A stretch of DNA of 64,000 nucleotides from Lachnospiraceae bacterium GAM79. GTDB taxonomy: Bacteria; Bacillota; Clostridia; Lachnospirales; Lachnospiraceae. Under the pieces are notes generated by a model. That model saw only the letters and a list, made by a program, of their open reading frames with translations, searched no databases and had not been told where the DNA came from. How positions within the stretch are numbered: the first letter of the stretch is position 1; each line of letters opens with the position of its first letter. Below, one piece after another: positions 33,641 through 42,540 of this stretch. The DNA lies in contig AP018536.1 of the NCBI GenBank assembly GCA_003584705.1, forward strand, positions 3,720,001 through 3,784,000. The letters are read 5' to 3'. The translations under genes and the position numbers were made by a program.

Positions 33641-34004
33641 CCATCTTCTCCTTTTCTCTGGCAGCTCGCTCCGTATCTCCGGTCTGAAGAAATGCCTTAT
33701 ACATGGACGCCGCCTCAAAATATCTCGCCACACCATAGCATTCCTTTTTTGTTCCGGACAGCAAGCCGCCGTACGCCATGTCCTCGTGATAATTTACTAA
33801 CAGGTAGGCATAATTTTCACTCTGCACATTATTCTCCATCCAGTTGGTCTTCGCAGGACGGGAAAAGGCGTCATTTAATTGCCGGAACATATGAATGGTT
33901 CCCCAAAACAATATCAGGCACAGGGCTATGATCACCAGATTCATCACAAGCAGCGCGCCTCTCTGCTTCTGTGCCTGTTTCAGCTTACTCTTCAGATTTA
34001 CCAT
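33567..34004 (-). CDS. Small single-pass membrane protein
   Basis: A 145-residue protein: short basic N-terminus, one TM helix (about 18-38), then an external, largely helical domain with MYKAFLQTGDTERAAREKEKMDAAYEE, reminiscent of a tetratricopeptide-like helical pair. Not recognised. It overlaps the upstream zinc-ribbon gene by 20 bases and the downstream DUF6020 gene by 74 bases, so the group is tightly coupled. Confidence 0.6.
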   Translation of the reverse strand: MVNLKSKLKQAQKQRGALLVMNLVIIALCLILFWGTIHMFRQLNDAFSRPAKTNWMENNVQSENYAYLLVNYHEDMAYGGLLSGTKKECYGVARYFEAASMYKAFLQTGDTERAAREKEKMDAAYEEMGDWNIAADSIRERLGLD

Positions 34005-34773
34005 AACCCATCACCTCGCCTTTTTCTTCCAGGAATAAGATTTTTTGTGCATTTGACATCGTACCGAAATTCTCTGCCTCTTCCGGGGTCATGCCAAAAT
34101 AGGTCTGCAGCAGTGCCTTCTCATTCTCTTCCATCCGGAGAATGGCTTCCTTCTGCTCCTCCGGCAGTTCCCGATATTGTTTTGCCCTATAATCATTATC
34201 CACAGGATGCAGAATCCTTTCCAGCTGCTCGTAATAATCCGAAATATTTTCATACAGACCGGGAAGTATGGATACATTGCCAGAGTTGATAGTAACTGCC
34301 TTCATCAGACTTTCATAAAAGTAACGATACGCTCCGCTGGCTTCCATGAGCAGCTGATATTTTTCATAATTATTATTACTGCTATAAGGCCGGATGTAAT
34401 GCCTGTCGCAAAAAGCTGATAAACCTATGTAATCCTCATCTTCCAGATATTGTTCCATCTGTTTCATATAGCTGCTCTGCCGGATCCCTGCATCAAACTG
34501 CAGCAAGCCTCTGTGGATGCTCCAGCTACGTGCAGATACTACAAACACCACCACACACAGGATCACCAGCACTGTGATGATTATCATATGTGACATGATC
34601 TCCGTATTTTTCTCCGCCACTTCATAGACATCACTTTTGGTATCCTCAAAATTGCTCTTATAATGCTCCATGTCCTTGACATGCTGTGCGGCTTCTTCAT
34701 TTGGTCTTCCGCAATGCGGACAATATGCCTGCTCCAATGTCAGATTGCCCCCGCAATATTTACATTTCATCAT
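33985..34773 (-). CDS. Zinc-ribbon membrane protein B
   Basis: A 262-residue protein with an N-terminal cytosolic zinc ribbon (CKYCGG and CPHCGR, residues 4-22), a linker, one TM helix (about 62-82) and an external helical domain of about 180 residues containing YYEQLERILHPVDNDYRAKQYRELPEEQKEAIL. It has the same plan as the next protein upstream (zinc ribbon, TM, external helical domain), so the two are paralogues or partners. No enzymatic motif is seen. Function unknown. Confidence 0.7.
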   Translation of the reverse strand: MMKCKYCGGNLTLEQAYCPHCGRPNEEAAQHVKDMEHYKSNFEDTKSDVYEVAEKNTEIMSHMIIITVLVILCVVVFVVSARSWSIHRGLLQFDAGIRQSSYMKQMEQYLEDEDYIGLSAFCDRHYIRPYSSNNNYEKYQLLMEASGAYRYFYESLMKAVTINSGNVSILPGLYENISDYYEQLERILHPVDNDYRAKQYRELPEEQKEAILRMEENEKALLQTYFGMTPEEAENFGTMSNAQKILFLEEKGEVMGYGKSEE

Positions 34774-34791
34774 TGCTTTTATGATCCTTTC

Positions 34792-35562
34792 CTATTCGTT
34801 ATGCTTCTTAATGTATTCCTCGCAATCCTCATATCTGGGATAACCATAATTATTTCGCAGACTATCCTCGAATTTTTTCTCTTCTTCTGCGGTAAACGTA
34901 TAACGGTCTGCCAGACTGTTCAGGGTTGCTTCCACATAAGGACGGATATACTCCCTGTCTTTCTCCGTCAGAATGACCTCGCTGTAGTCCAGTCCCCGCA
35001 TCATCCAATAATCATCCAGCAGCAATGCCTGCTGATACTCATTCAAAGTCTCTCCACTCTGCTCCAGTGCCAGATATTCCCTCGCATCCCGACAGCTCAT
35101 GAGCCAGCGGAAAATACCACTGTGTTCCCATCGGTCTATGGTTCTGTTCTCTTCGACAGCCTGCTCATAAAAATCCATCAGTGCTTCCAGATCCTTCTCC
35201 TGATAGAGACGGTCCAGTATCGGAAAGTTCTCTTTTTCCCACAGATAATCCGCTCTGGCATCCCTGGGTTCTATATACTGCACCCGGAACACAATTACCG
35301 CAAGTATCGCTGCCAATGCTGCCAATGAGATCAAAAACTTAATCACAAATTTCTGTTTCTTTTTCAGTTTTTTCTTCAGTTCCTTCTCCGGTACCTGCTC
35401 TAACTGCTGCATATCCTGCCGCATACCTTCCAGTTTCCCCAGATATTCCGCTTCGGCACCCTTGTAATTCAGGCTTCCGCAATAGGGACACTTCGGAAGG
35501 GTATCCTCGAATTCTGCACCACAGGAACTGCAGATGATCTTTTTAACTGTGGTATCTGCCAT
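34792..35562 (-). CDS. Zinc-ribbon membrane protein A
   Basis: A 256-residue protein: zinc ribbon near the N-terminus (CSSCGAEFEDTLPKCPYCGS), a Lys-rich coiled coil (about 45-72), one TM helix (about 74-94) and an external helical domain ending at EEYIKKHNE. The start is ATG 35562, after GAGGATTTGT. First gene of the four-gene unit that ends in the DUF6020 protein. Role unknown; the cytosolic ribbon plus external domain suggests signalling or assembly across the membrane, which is inference. Confidence 0.7.
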   Translation of the reverse strand: MADTTVKKIICSSCGAEFEDTLPKCPYCGSLNYKGAEAEYLGKLEGMRQDMQQLEQVPEKELKKKLKKKQKFVIKFLISLAALAAILAVIVFRVQYIEPRDARADYLWEKENFPILDRLYQEKDLEALMDFYEQAVEENRTIDRWEHSGIFRWLMSCRDAREYLALEQSGETLNEYQQALLLDDYWMMRGLDYSEVILTEKDREYIRPYVEATLNSLADRYTFTAEEEKKFEDSLRNNYGYPRYEDCEEYIKKHNE

Positions 35563-35788
35563 ACAAATCCTCATATCTTTCCACAACCTGCACACTTTGG
35601 ACTGCCGGCGCAAAGCTGCTTATTGTTCATAATCATTATTAATATACAACACAAAAATGACACGTGCAATGCAGAATCACTTTTTGCACACATCTTGAGG
35701 TTTTTGTCTCTTTCCTGTAAAATAAACTCAGTCGAAAAACCTGCCCGCAGTTCAAAATTGCGGGTTGCTGAAAGGAATGACGATCGAT

Positions 35789-36757
35789 ATGTATGAGAAC
35801 GGTTTTCTGGATCCGGCCTATATCACACCGGAGGAACAACAGATTTTAGACGGTAATATTGCCGTTCAGAAGAATCTCTACACCAGCAAACAGGATTTTG
35901 TAGTAGAGAGTGATAAATTTTTGGAACACTCCGAAGATGATATTACTCTGCGTCGCCACACCCGCTTTGTGGATTTTCCAAAGCATAAACATGATTACGT
36001 GGAGATCTTTTATTGTCTCTCTGGTTCTGTCACACATGTCATAAATGAAGAAGAGATCTGTCTCCGCCCCGGGGAACTTCTATTTATGAACCAACATATC
36101 GAACATGCGGTAATAGCCTGCGGCCAGGAAGATCTGGGCATTAACATCATCATCCGCCCCGCCTATTTCCAGAATATCCTGACTTTGATCAACAAGGATA
36201 ATATTCTGGCGGATTTTATCATCAATGCGCTGGAAGGTGACAGTTGTGTCGGTCAGTATCTGTACTTTACCGTCTCCGATAATCCCTGCATCCAGAACCT
36301 CATCCACAATGCGGTCTTCCTTCTGTTACAGCAGCCTCAGAACTGGCATAAGCTCTCGGAACACACCTTTGCCCTGCTGTTCATGCATATCTTAAGCAAT
36401 GCGGAAAATATTTTATTAGACCAGAAAGATGAGCAGAGCAATGTCCTGATGGTGGTGGTACGCAGATACCTGGCGGAGCATTATGATACCGGAACTCTTC
36501 ACGAACTGGCTGCGCAGATCGGGTACACCCCCTCTTCCCTGAGCCGTATGATCAAAAAATATTCCGGCACTACCTTTAAGGAAATACAAACACGGCAGCG
36601 TATGCGAGTCGCTATGAATCAGCTGTCCCACACCGCGCTGCCGGTGTCTGAGATTGCCCTGTCTGTAGGCTATGAGAATCAGAACTTCTTCTACAAACAG
36701 TTCAAAAAAATGTATGATATGACACCTAACGAGGCGCGTTTAAAATCGCGCCGATAA
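35789..36757 (+). CDS. AraC-family transcription regulator, likely of rhamnose genes
   Basis: About 322 residues: N-terminal cupin sensor domain (RHTRFVDFPKHKHDYVEIFYCLSGS, LRPGELLFMNQHIEH) and a C-terminal double helix-turn-helix (LHELAAQIGYTPSSLSRMIKKYSG and PVSEIALSVGYENQNFFYKQFKKMYDMTPNEAR). It is convergent with the rhamnose genes that start downstream at 36813 on the other strand, so regulation of rhamnose catabolism is likely but unproven. The start is uncertain: ATG 35777 directly abuts AAAGGA; ATG 35789 is 12 bases away. Confidence 0.85.
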   Translation: MYENGFLDPAYITPEEQQILDGNIAVQKNLYTSKQDFVVESDKFLEHSEDDITLRRHTRFVDFPKHKHDYVEIFYCLSGSVTHVINEEEICLRPGELLFMNQHIEHAVIACGQEDLGINIIIRPAYFQNILTLINKDNILADFIINALEGDSCVGQYLYFTVSDNPCIQNLIHNAVFLLLQQPQNWHKLSEHTFALLFMHILSNAENILLDQKDEQSNVLMVVVRRYLAEHYDTGTLHELAAQIGYTPSSLSRMIKKYSGTTFKEIQTRQRMRVAMNQLSHTALPVSEIALSVGYENQNFFYKQFKKMYDMTPNEARLKSRR

Positions 36758-36776
36758 CGTCAGGCATTCAAGATAT

Positions 36777-36820
36777 AACGGTTCGAGGCTCCTTCGTGTG
36801 TCCCTCGGATCGTTATTTTT
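36777..36820. terminator. Terminator between the AraC gene and the rhamnose genes
   Basis: Stem AACGGTTCGAGG (36777-36788) with CCTCGGATCGTT (36803-36814), mostly paired, followed by ATTTTT. It serves the plus-strand regulator and overlaps the last codons of the convergent aldolase gene. Confidence 0.75.
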
Positions 36821-37634
36821 CATATAAGAATTCTTCCGGAAGGGTCACACCGAAGTCCTTTGCCAGATGGCGAAAATCATCGGGGGTAATGGTCTGTCTC
36901 TTATTCGGCTGCATGGACAACATCTTCACCAGGATCTCAGCGGACTTCTCTACGGTATGCATCAGTCCGAAGGTCAGGTCGAAATCCTTGCCTGCGGCAA
37001 AGGTTCCATGATGTGCCCAGATGGCCAGATCGTATTTCTTCATCAGTTCGGAGGTAGCTACTGCGATCTCTCTGCCGCCCGGTACCATCCAGGGCACTAC
37101 GCCCACACCATCCGGGAATACTACGGGGCACTCGGTTGCCATCTCCCACAGTTCTCTGGTGAATACCTTATCCTCCAGAGGAAGCACGAAGGTCAGCGCA
37201 ATGATATTGGTGGTATGTGCATGATATACCACACGGTAGTCGGGATCCTGCAGCTTCTTCACTTCCAGATTCATCAGGTGGCTGGGGAGCTCGGAGGTAG
37301 GTCTGCCCCCGTTTACCAGCCCCCATACGATACGGTAATTCTCACCCTTGTCGTCAAGTTCGATCATGCAGATAGAATCTTCCGGCTTAATGCTGACATT
37401 ACGAAAATATTTGCCACTGCCGGTCACCAGGAAATACTCTCCTGCCAGTGCGGGAACTGTGGTGCCGATGGGCTGGAACTCCTTCGGCTCAAAGTTCTCC
37501 TTTACCTGTTCTACCTCTTCCGGCTTCACACGGTAAGACAGGTTGCCGCCGTTACGTTCATGCCAGCCTTGCTGCCAGCCGTCATCTGCCATTCTGATAA
37601 ATCCCTGTACAAATTCTGCATCTAAAAATTTCAT
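36813..37634 (-). CDS. rhaD: Rhamnulose-1-phosphate aldolase
   Basis: A 273-residue class II aldolase: zinc ligands are the histidines in VVYHAHTTN and the later WAHHGTF, with the acidic residue in GGRPTSELPSHLMNL. It splits L-rhamnulose 1-phosphate to dihydroxyacetone phosphate and L-lactaldehyde. Length matches RhaD. The start is ATG 37634 (MKFLDAEF); the open frame to 37703 is longer but lacks a site. It is the last gene of the unit mutarotase-kinase-isomerase-aldolase, all on the minus strand. Confidence 0.9.
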   Translation of the reverse strand: MKFLDAEFVQGFIRMADDGWQQGWHERNGGNLSYRVKPEEVEQVKENFEPKEFQPIGTTVPALAGEYFLVTGSGKYFRNVSIKPEDSICMIELDDKGENYRIVWGLVNGGRPTSELPSHLMNLEVKKLQDPDYRVVYHAHTTNIIALTFVLPLEDKVFTRELWEMATECPVVFPDGVGVVPWMVPGGREIAVATSELMKKYDLAIWAHHGTFAAGKDFDLTFGLMHTVEKSAEILVKMLSMQPNKRQTITPDDFRHLAKDFGVTLPEEFLYEK

Positions 37635-37720
37635 GATAATACCTAACCTTTCCATCGTCTGCAACCTCCCGGCCGCAGACATATTTTTCAAAATTATAAG
37701 CATTTTCTACACAAATGCTA

Positions 37721-39148
37721 TTATCTGGTAATGATATCTACCGGCACATTTAATATTTTAGCAACCTTCAGGATCGTGTCAATATGTCTGCCGGCAGCTG
37801 CTGCCATATGATGGGTAGGGCCTGCCTCGCTCCAACGGTTCACGAACTCTCTGCAGGGGATTGAGAATTTGGTACGCATATTGGTGTCACCGAAAGTGAA
37901 GATCGGGCCGGGCTGATTCTCGCCTTCTGCCACAACGAACTTGAAGTTGCCGTCCTTATCCTGCGTGATAGCCAGATAGGTCACAGGGCCTACGGGAGGA
38001 TAGAACTGAGTCAGATATCCGCCGCCTACCTTGCCGTGGAATACCTTAACGATCTTCATGGTGGGCTTATGTGCCAGAGAGATATCCGCATCGCCGGATC
38101 CGGAATGACCGATGATGCAGATATCCTCGTTGAAATCAATGGAGTACATCTCGGACAACTGTCCCATACCGGAGATCGTCTTCAGAATGGACATTGCCAT
38201 GGCAACTTTCATATCACCTTCTACGGCACATGCGGTACCTTGCTTGATCAGCATGGAAAATGCAGGGATCAACATGGAATCCAGTTTACCGGCTACTCCC
38301 TGTGCCTTACCGGCATAATGGGAGGCGATCATGCTTAAGTCTTCATCCTTCGCCCACTGCTCGAAAGCAAGCACATGCTTTGCCATATCCAGAATATCTT
38401 CGTCATCTGCGGTAGCGCCACCCTCTACTTCGAAGGTATCGATGATGTCCTGTGCCTTCGCCTTAATAGCTTCGGTATTGGTAATATCGTCTGCAATAGC
38501 CCACATATCTTCCCAGTCAAACTGCTTGGTATACAGACCCATTCTGTTGTAAAGGTTGGTCTCATCAATATAGAGATCCATCATTCCGGGATAAGGGCGG
38601 CCGATCTGGGCAATATTGGTCTGACGGAAACGTCTGCGGACCTGAGCTGCCTTACACCAATCTTCGATCTGAGCTGCCACCTCGGGGTCGCCGCCTTCTA
38701 CCACGCCAGTGATTACAGCATGTCTCTTGCCTGCACGCTCCAGGTCTGCCACAGCCTCACCTACGGCACCACAGGCATACAGGTCACCCAGCCAGATGGG
38801 AATATCGGTATTGGCATAGTCCGGCGCCAGCTTCTTCTGCACATTGATACATACTACAGGCACATCCAGATCACGGATCGCGGGAAGTACGTTATAGGAA
38901 GTTGCATAGGTCAGCAACTGCAGGAATACCAGATCTACGTCTGCAGCACGAAATTTATCACCTGCTGCCATAGCCTGTTCCTTGGTGGTCACCATGCCAC
39001 CATCAACGATATCTACAGTATCGGGAATCGTCTTCTTGAAATCCTCATACTGTGCCTCGAAATTAGGCACCAGCTGGGGGAATTGGGGCAGATATGCTCC
39101 CAGAGCGATGGAAAATACACCGATCTTTGCCTTTGTGTTTACTAACAT
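37721..39148 (-). CDS. L-fucose/L-arabinose-isomerase-family protein, probable rhamnose isomerase
   Basis: A 475-residue protein of the FucI/AraA-like isomerase fold: N-terminal Rossmann half (IGVFSIALGAYLPQFPQ, FLQLLTYATSYNVLPAIRDLDVPVV) and a metal-binding C-terminal half (KQGTACAVEGDMKVAMAM, IGHSGSGDADISLAHKP, HHMAAAAGRH). It is not RhaA. Its place between rhaD and rhaB, and the absence of any rhaA in view, indicate that it converts L-rhamnose to L-rhamnulose; the activity is inferred from context. AAAGGAGG precedes the ATG. A 247-bp repeat separates it from rhaB. Confidence 0.8.
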   Translation of the reverse strand: MLVNTKAKIGVFSIALGAYLPQFPQLVPNFEAQYEDFKKTIPDTVDIVDGGMVTTKEQAMAAGDKFRAADVDLVFLQLLTYATSYNVLPAIRDLDVPVVCINVQKKLAPDYANTDIPIWLGDLYACGAVGEAVADLERAGKRHAVITGVVEGGDPEVAAQIEDWCKAAQVRRRFRQTNIAQIGRPYPGMMDLYIDETNLYNRMGLYTKQFDWEDMWAIADDITNTEAIKAKAQDIIDTFEVEGGATADDEDILDMAKHVLAFEQWAKDEDLSMIASHYAGKAQGVAGKLDSMLIPAFSMLIKQGTACAVEGDMKVAMAMSILKTISGMGQLSEMYSIDFNEDICIIGHSGSGDADISLAHKPTMKIVKVFHGKVGGGYLTQFYPPVGPVTYLAITQDKDGNFKFVVAEGENQPGPIFTFGDTNMRTKFSIPCREFVNRWSEAGPTHHMAAAAGRHIDTILKVAKILNVPVDIITR

Positions 39149-39180
39149 TTATAATTTCCTCCTTTTATAAGGTTATTTTT

Positions 39181-39427
39181 ATGATGTCGGGGGCAAAAGC
39201 CCCCGACTTTGATGCCTACGGATTGCTCCGTGCTACGCACTCCCACGTCTCCGCTCCGCTTCGGTCCGTGCTAGACATGTGCCACTGGCACATAGCACCC
39301 TACCCAATATTCGCATATCGTGGGATTATCATCCCACTTTTATGCTCATATCGGGGCGGGTCCTAAGGTCTTTCGCCCACTTATGAGCAAGCTCATGTGG
39401 GCTTAGACCTTTTGACCCTGGCATCAT
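39181..39427. repeat. MITE-like palindromic repeat, family B
   Basis: 247 bases bounded by ATGATGTCGGGG (39181-39192) and CCCTGGCATCAT (39416-39427), inverted with two mismatches. Inside are several perfect hairpins: CGGGGGC/GCCCCCG, TGTGCCA/TGGCACA, GTGGGAT/ATCCCAC and a long one, CCCACTTATGAGC/GCTCATGTGGG, flanked by AAGGTCT/AGACCTT. No coding capacity. Fills the gap between the isomerase and kinase genes. Confidence 0.75.
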
Positions 39428-39432
39428 TTTTA

Positions 39433-40842
39433 TTACTTTGCCGGAGCAAATGCCTTAATTTCAAAAGACTCCCGGACACATTTTCTGGCACTCTTCAGAT
39501 CTGCAAGATCTCCTGCATGGATCATCTGCGCCAATAAGTTGCCGATAGCGGTTGCCTCACCGGGACCCGCATATACGGTCTTGCCCGTAGCATCCGCTGT
39601 CAACTGGTTCAGATATGCTGCATTGGAACCGCCCCCGATGATATGGATGCTGTCATAGGTCTTCCCGGCGATCTTCTCCAGACCTCTTACGGTCTCTCCG
39701 TAGGACTGTGCCAGACTGCGGTATACTACGGAAGTCAGCTCTCCCACGGACTCCGGTACCGGTTGTCCTGTCTTATGACAGTACTGTCTGATGGCTTCCA
39801 CCATGCTGTCCGGAGAGAGAAAACTCTGGTCATTCACATCCACTCTGGAAGGGAACTCCTTGCTTTCCTCCGCCATATCGCACAGCTGTGCAAAAGAGTA
39901 TGCATCGTTATATTCGTGTCTTACGGACTGGATCATCCACAGTCCCATAATGTTTTTCAGGAAACGGAACCGGTGATCGTAACCGCCCTCGTTGGTAAAG
40001 TTGGCCGCTGCGGCATCCTCTGTAATGACCGGTTTCAGGGATTCGATTCCCATGAGAGACCAGGTTCCCGAGCTGATGTAAATGCCGTCTCCTTCTGTCT
40101 GAGGAACTGCCATTACGGCCGATGCGGTGTCATGGCTTCCGCACAGTACCACTTCCAGATCGAATCCTACTTCCTTCTGAATCTCCGGAAGCAGCTGGCC
40201 CACTTTCGTTCCGGGCATCTGCAGCGGCAGGAAAATATCCTCCGGGTAACCCAGCTTACGGATCAGCTCCTTATCCCACTGGAAGGTATCGGGATTCACT
40301 AGCTGTGTCGTGGAACCGTTCGTGTACTCCGACAATTTATTGCCCGTCAGACGGAAACCGAAGTAATCCGGCAGCATGAGAAGTGTCTTTGCCTGTTGTA
40401 AAAGCTCCGGAGTCTGCTGCTTTACTGCCATCAGCTGATAAACGGTATTGAAAATCTGCTTCTGGATACCTGTTTTTCCATACAGTTCGGTCTCCGGCAG
40501 GATCTTTGCCACCTCCGCGTCCATGCCATCCGTGCGGTGATCACGATAACCGTAAGTATCACCCAGAATTTGATCCTTTTCGTCTAACAGAACATAATCC
40601 ACAGCCCAGGTGTCAATAGCCATGCTCACCGGGATCTTTCCCAGTTCTTTGCATTTTTTCATGCCGGCAACGATCTCGCCGAACAGACGGTTCACATCCC
40701 ACAGAAGCTTTCCGTCCTTATGATCCATGCCATTCTCAAAACGATAGATCTCTTCCAGCTCTATTTTGCCGTTCTCCAGGTGTCCCAAAATATGTCGTCC
40801 ACTGGAAGCACCGATATCCACGGCCAGATAATATTTTTCCAT
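39433..40842 (-). CDS. rhaB: Rhamnulokinase
   Basis: A 469-residue FGGY-family kinase. The N-terminal phosphate loop YLAVDIGASSGRHILG and WDVNRLFGEI are RhaB wording; the catalytic Asp is in SMAIDTWAVDYVLL; the C-terminal ATP-binding segment is HIIGGGSNAAYLNQLTADATG. It phosphorylates L-rhamnulose at O1. It is separated from the mutarotase gene upstream by 19 bases with AAAGGAGG in between, and from the isomerase by the palindromic repeat. Confidence 0.93.
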   Translation of the reverse strand: MEKYYLAVDIGASSGRHILGHLENGKIELEEIYRFENGMDHKDGKLLWDVNRLFGEIVAGMKKCKELGKIPVSMAIDTWAVDYVLLDEKDQILGDTYGYRDHRTDGMDAEVAKILPETELYGKTGIQKQIFNTVYQLMAVKQQTPELLQQAKTLLMLPDYFGFRLTGNKLSEYTNGSTTQLVNPDTFQWDKELIRKLGYPEDIFLPLQMPGTKVGQLLPEIQKEVGFDLEVVLCGSHDTASAVMAVPQTEGDGIYISSGTWSLMGIESLKPVITEDAAAANFTNEGGYDHRFRFLKNIMGLWMIQSVRHEYNDAYSFAQLCDMAEESKEFPSRVDVNDQSFLSPDSMVEAIRQYCHKTGQPVPESVGELTSVVYRSLAQSYGETVRGLEKIAGKTYDSIHIIGGGSNAAYLNQLTADATGKTVYAGPGEATAIGNLLAQMIHAGDLADLKSARKCVRESFEIKAFAPAK

Positions 40843-40861
40843 AAGATATCCACAGCCTCCT

Positions 40862-41179
40862 TTATCTGAAACTGAATACCTGTGTAAGAAGCGGCTGTGC
40901 TCCTGTAACAGGATCCTTCTCCATGATTAGAATATCTTTCATATATTCATCCCATTTTTTCACTACATCGCTCTCTGCCTGCACCTTTGCCGCATAGTCA
41001 ACGCCTTTTTCACATTCGTAATAACCGAACAGTTCCTCGCCCTGCATCCAGATAGAGTAATTTACAATTCCGGCATTTGCCAGAACTTCCTTCATCTCCG
41101 GCCAGATGTTGTCATGTCTCTTCTTATATTCCTCCTGCATTCCCGGTACAATTTTTCCGCGCCATGCGTATTTTTCCAT
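40862..41179 (-). CDS. rhaM: L-rhamnose mutarotase
   Basis: A 105-residue alpha/beta-barrel dimer-type protein with RhaM hallmarks: YAWRGKIVPGMQEEYKKRHDNIWPEM (catalytic His), GIVNYSIW and FGYYECEKG, ending in LTQVFSFR. It interconverts alpha- and beta-L-rhamnose. Start ATG 41179 has GGTGG five bases upstream. First gene of the rhamnose operon. Confidence 0.92.
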   Translation of the reverse strand: MEKYAWRGKIVPGMQEEYKKRHDNIWPEMKEVLANAGIVNYSIWMQGEELFGYYECEKGVDYAAKVQAESDVVKKWDEYMKDILIMEKDPVTGAQPLLTQVFSFR

Positions 41180-41297
41180 ACAAACCACCATACCTTTCTC
41201 ACTCATTATTTTCGTTGCAAATCTGCTCTGTTACCCAATCTCTGTCGCAATATTCCTCTGCTTCGGGCATCAGCTTTTTCATAATCTGTGCTTGCAG

Positions 41298-41329
41298 AAG
41301 CACAAACTTGTGCTTTTAACGATATTATA
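41298..41329 (-). promoter_or_regulatory. Rhamnose operon promoter with palindromic operator
   Basis: Minus strand -10 TATAAT (41329-41324) with no good -35, followed at the expected start site by the palindrome AAGCACAA-N2-TTGTGCTT (41315-41298). A repressor or activator site is plausible. The rest of the divergent region to 41576 shows only an AT-rich promoter area for the next gene (candidate -10 elements near 41430-41440) and nothing else I can identify. Confidence 0.5.
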
Positions 41330-41576
41330 GAAAACATAATCTGCTTCTGAAATGACATTATTTGCTCCCTGGACTGTCCGATTTTGCCCGATCCTGAGAA
41401 TAGCTGTTTATTACAACGTGGGAATTGTGTTATGATACAATAAGTTCACCCGTATAAAGCAGCCGCCGTGGATAAATTGTACCGCAAATTTGATCACGAT
41501 AGCCGCCCAAGCAAAGAGAGTATGAAAAATACCATCGTTATGTATCATAAATAATAATTTAGAAAGCACAATTTTT

Positions 41577-42494
41577 ATGGAACGTACATTAACCTATACA
41601 ACAGATCATTTCATATCACCCCTGCCGGTCAACCATTTTCTGAAACAGAAAGGCTTCTCCTCTCAGAATCTGGTGCAGTTAAAAAAAGACCCCACCGCCG
41701 TGCAGGCAAACGGGATTCCCTGCTTCATGAATCATATATTGCAGCCGGGAGATACCTTGACTCTGCATATTCACGAGGAACATTCCTCGGAAAAAATCCC
41801 ACCGGTGGAGCTGCCGCTGGATATCATCTACGAGGACGAGGATCTCATGGTGATCAATAAGCCGGCGGGCATGCCGATCCACCCTTCCATGAACAATTAT
41901 TACAATTCCCTGGCAAACAGTCTTGCCTATTATTTTGCACAGCAGAACTGTCCTTTTGTGTTCCGCTGTATTAATCGTCTGGACCGGGATACCTCCGGAC
42001 TGACCATCGTAGCCAAGCATTATGTCAGCGCCGGAATGCTGTCCACCATGATCGCCAACAAGGCAAGTTCCGGTATCACACGGGAATACCTTGCCATTGT
42101 AAAAGGCTCTGTGCTGCCTTCTGAGGGTACGATCACCGCTCCTTTGGGACGTAAAGAAGGTTCTATCATTGAACGCTGTGTGGATTTTGAAAAAGGGGAA
42201 TCCGCTGTTACCCATTACCGGGTTTTGGACGAAAAAAATGGACACAGCCTGGTCTCTCTCATCTTAGAGACCGGCCGTACCCATCAGATACGGATTCATA
42301 TGAAATACCTGGGCTATCCCCTGATCGGAGATTATTTGTACAACCTGGATATGGAGCAGATACAGCGACAGGCGCTGCATGCCTGGAAGCTGTCCTTTGT
42401 CCATCCCATCACCGGGGAGAAAATGCAGTTCACAGCACCTCTGCCGGAGGATATGGCGAAGGTAGCGGGAGATACCCCATGGAGCATATCCTGA
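41577..42494 (+). CDS. RluA-family RNA pseudouridine synthase
   Basis: A 305-residue pseudouridine synthase with the catalytic motif INRLDRDTSGL (Asp about residue 141), the LVINKPAGMPIHPSMNN segment and the C-terminal LETGRTHQIRIHMKYLGYPLIGDYLY. An N-terminal S4-like region is short. It modifies uridine in rRNA or tRNA; RluA/RluD sub-class is not resolved. Convergent with mecA. Confidence 0.93.
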   Translation: MERTLTYTTDHFISPLPVNHFLKQKGFSSQNLVQLKKDPTAVQANGIPCFMNHILQPGDTLTLHIHEEHSSEKIPPVELPLDIIYEDEDLMVINKPAGMPIHPSMNNYYNSLANSLAYYFAQQNCPFVFRCINRLDRDTSGLTIVAKHYVSAGMLSTMIANKASSGITREYLAIVKGSVLPSEGTITAPLGRKEGSIIERCVDFEKGESAVTHYRVLDEKNGHSLVSLILETGRTHQIRIHMKYLGYPLIGDYLYNLDMEQIQRQALHAWKLSFVHPITGEKMQFTAPLPEDMAKVAGDTPWSIS

Positions 42495-42540
42495 ATCTGC
42501 TTAATCTACAAGCAGTCATGCAGATTCCTATGGTGCAGTA

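Noticed and set aside
35579..35635. Tiny minus-strand frame M-N-N-K-Q-L-C-A-G with four cysteines upstream of zinc-ribbon protein A
   Set aside because: Only 19 codons, no ribosome site; kept only as a remark because cysteine spacing resembles a zinc ribbon tail.
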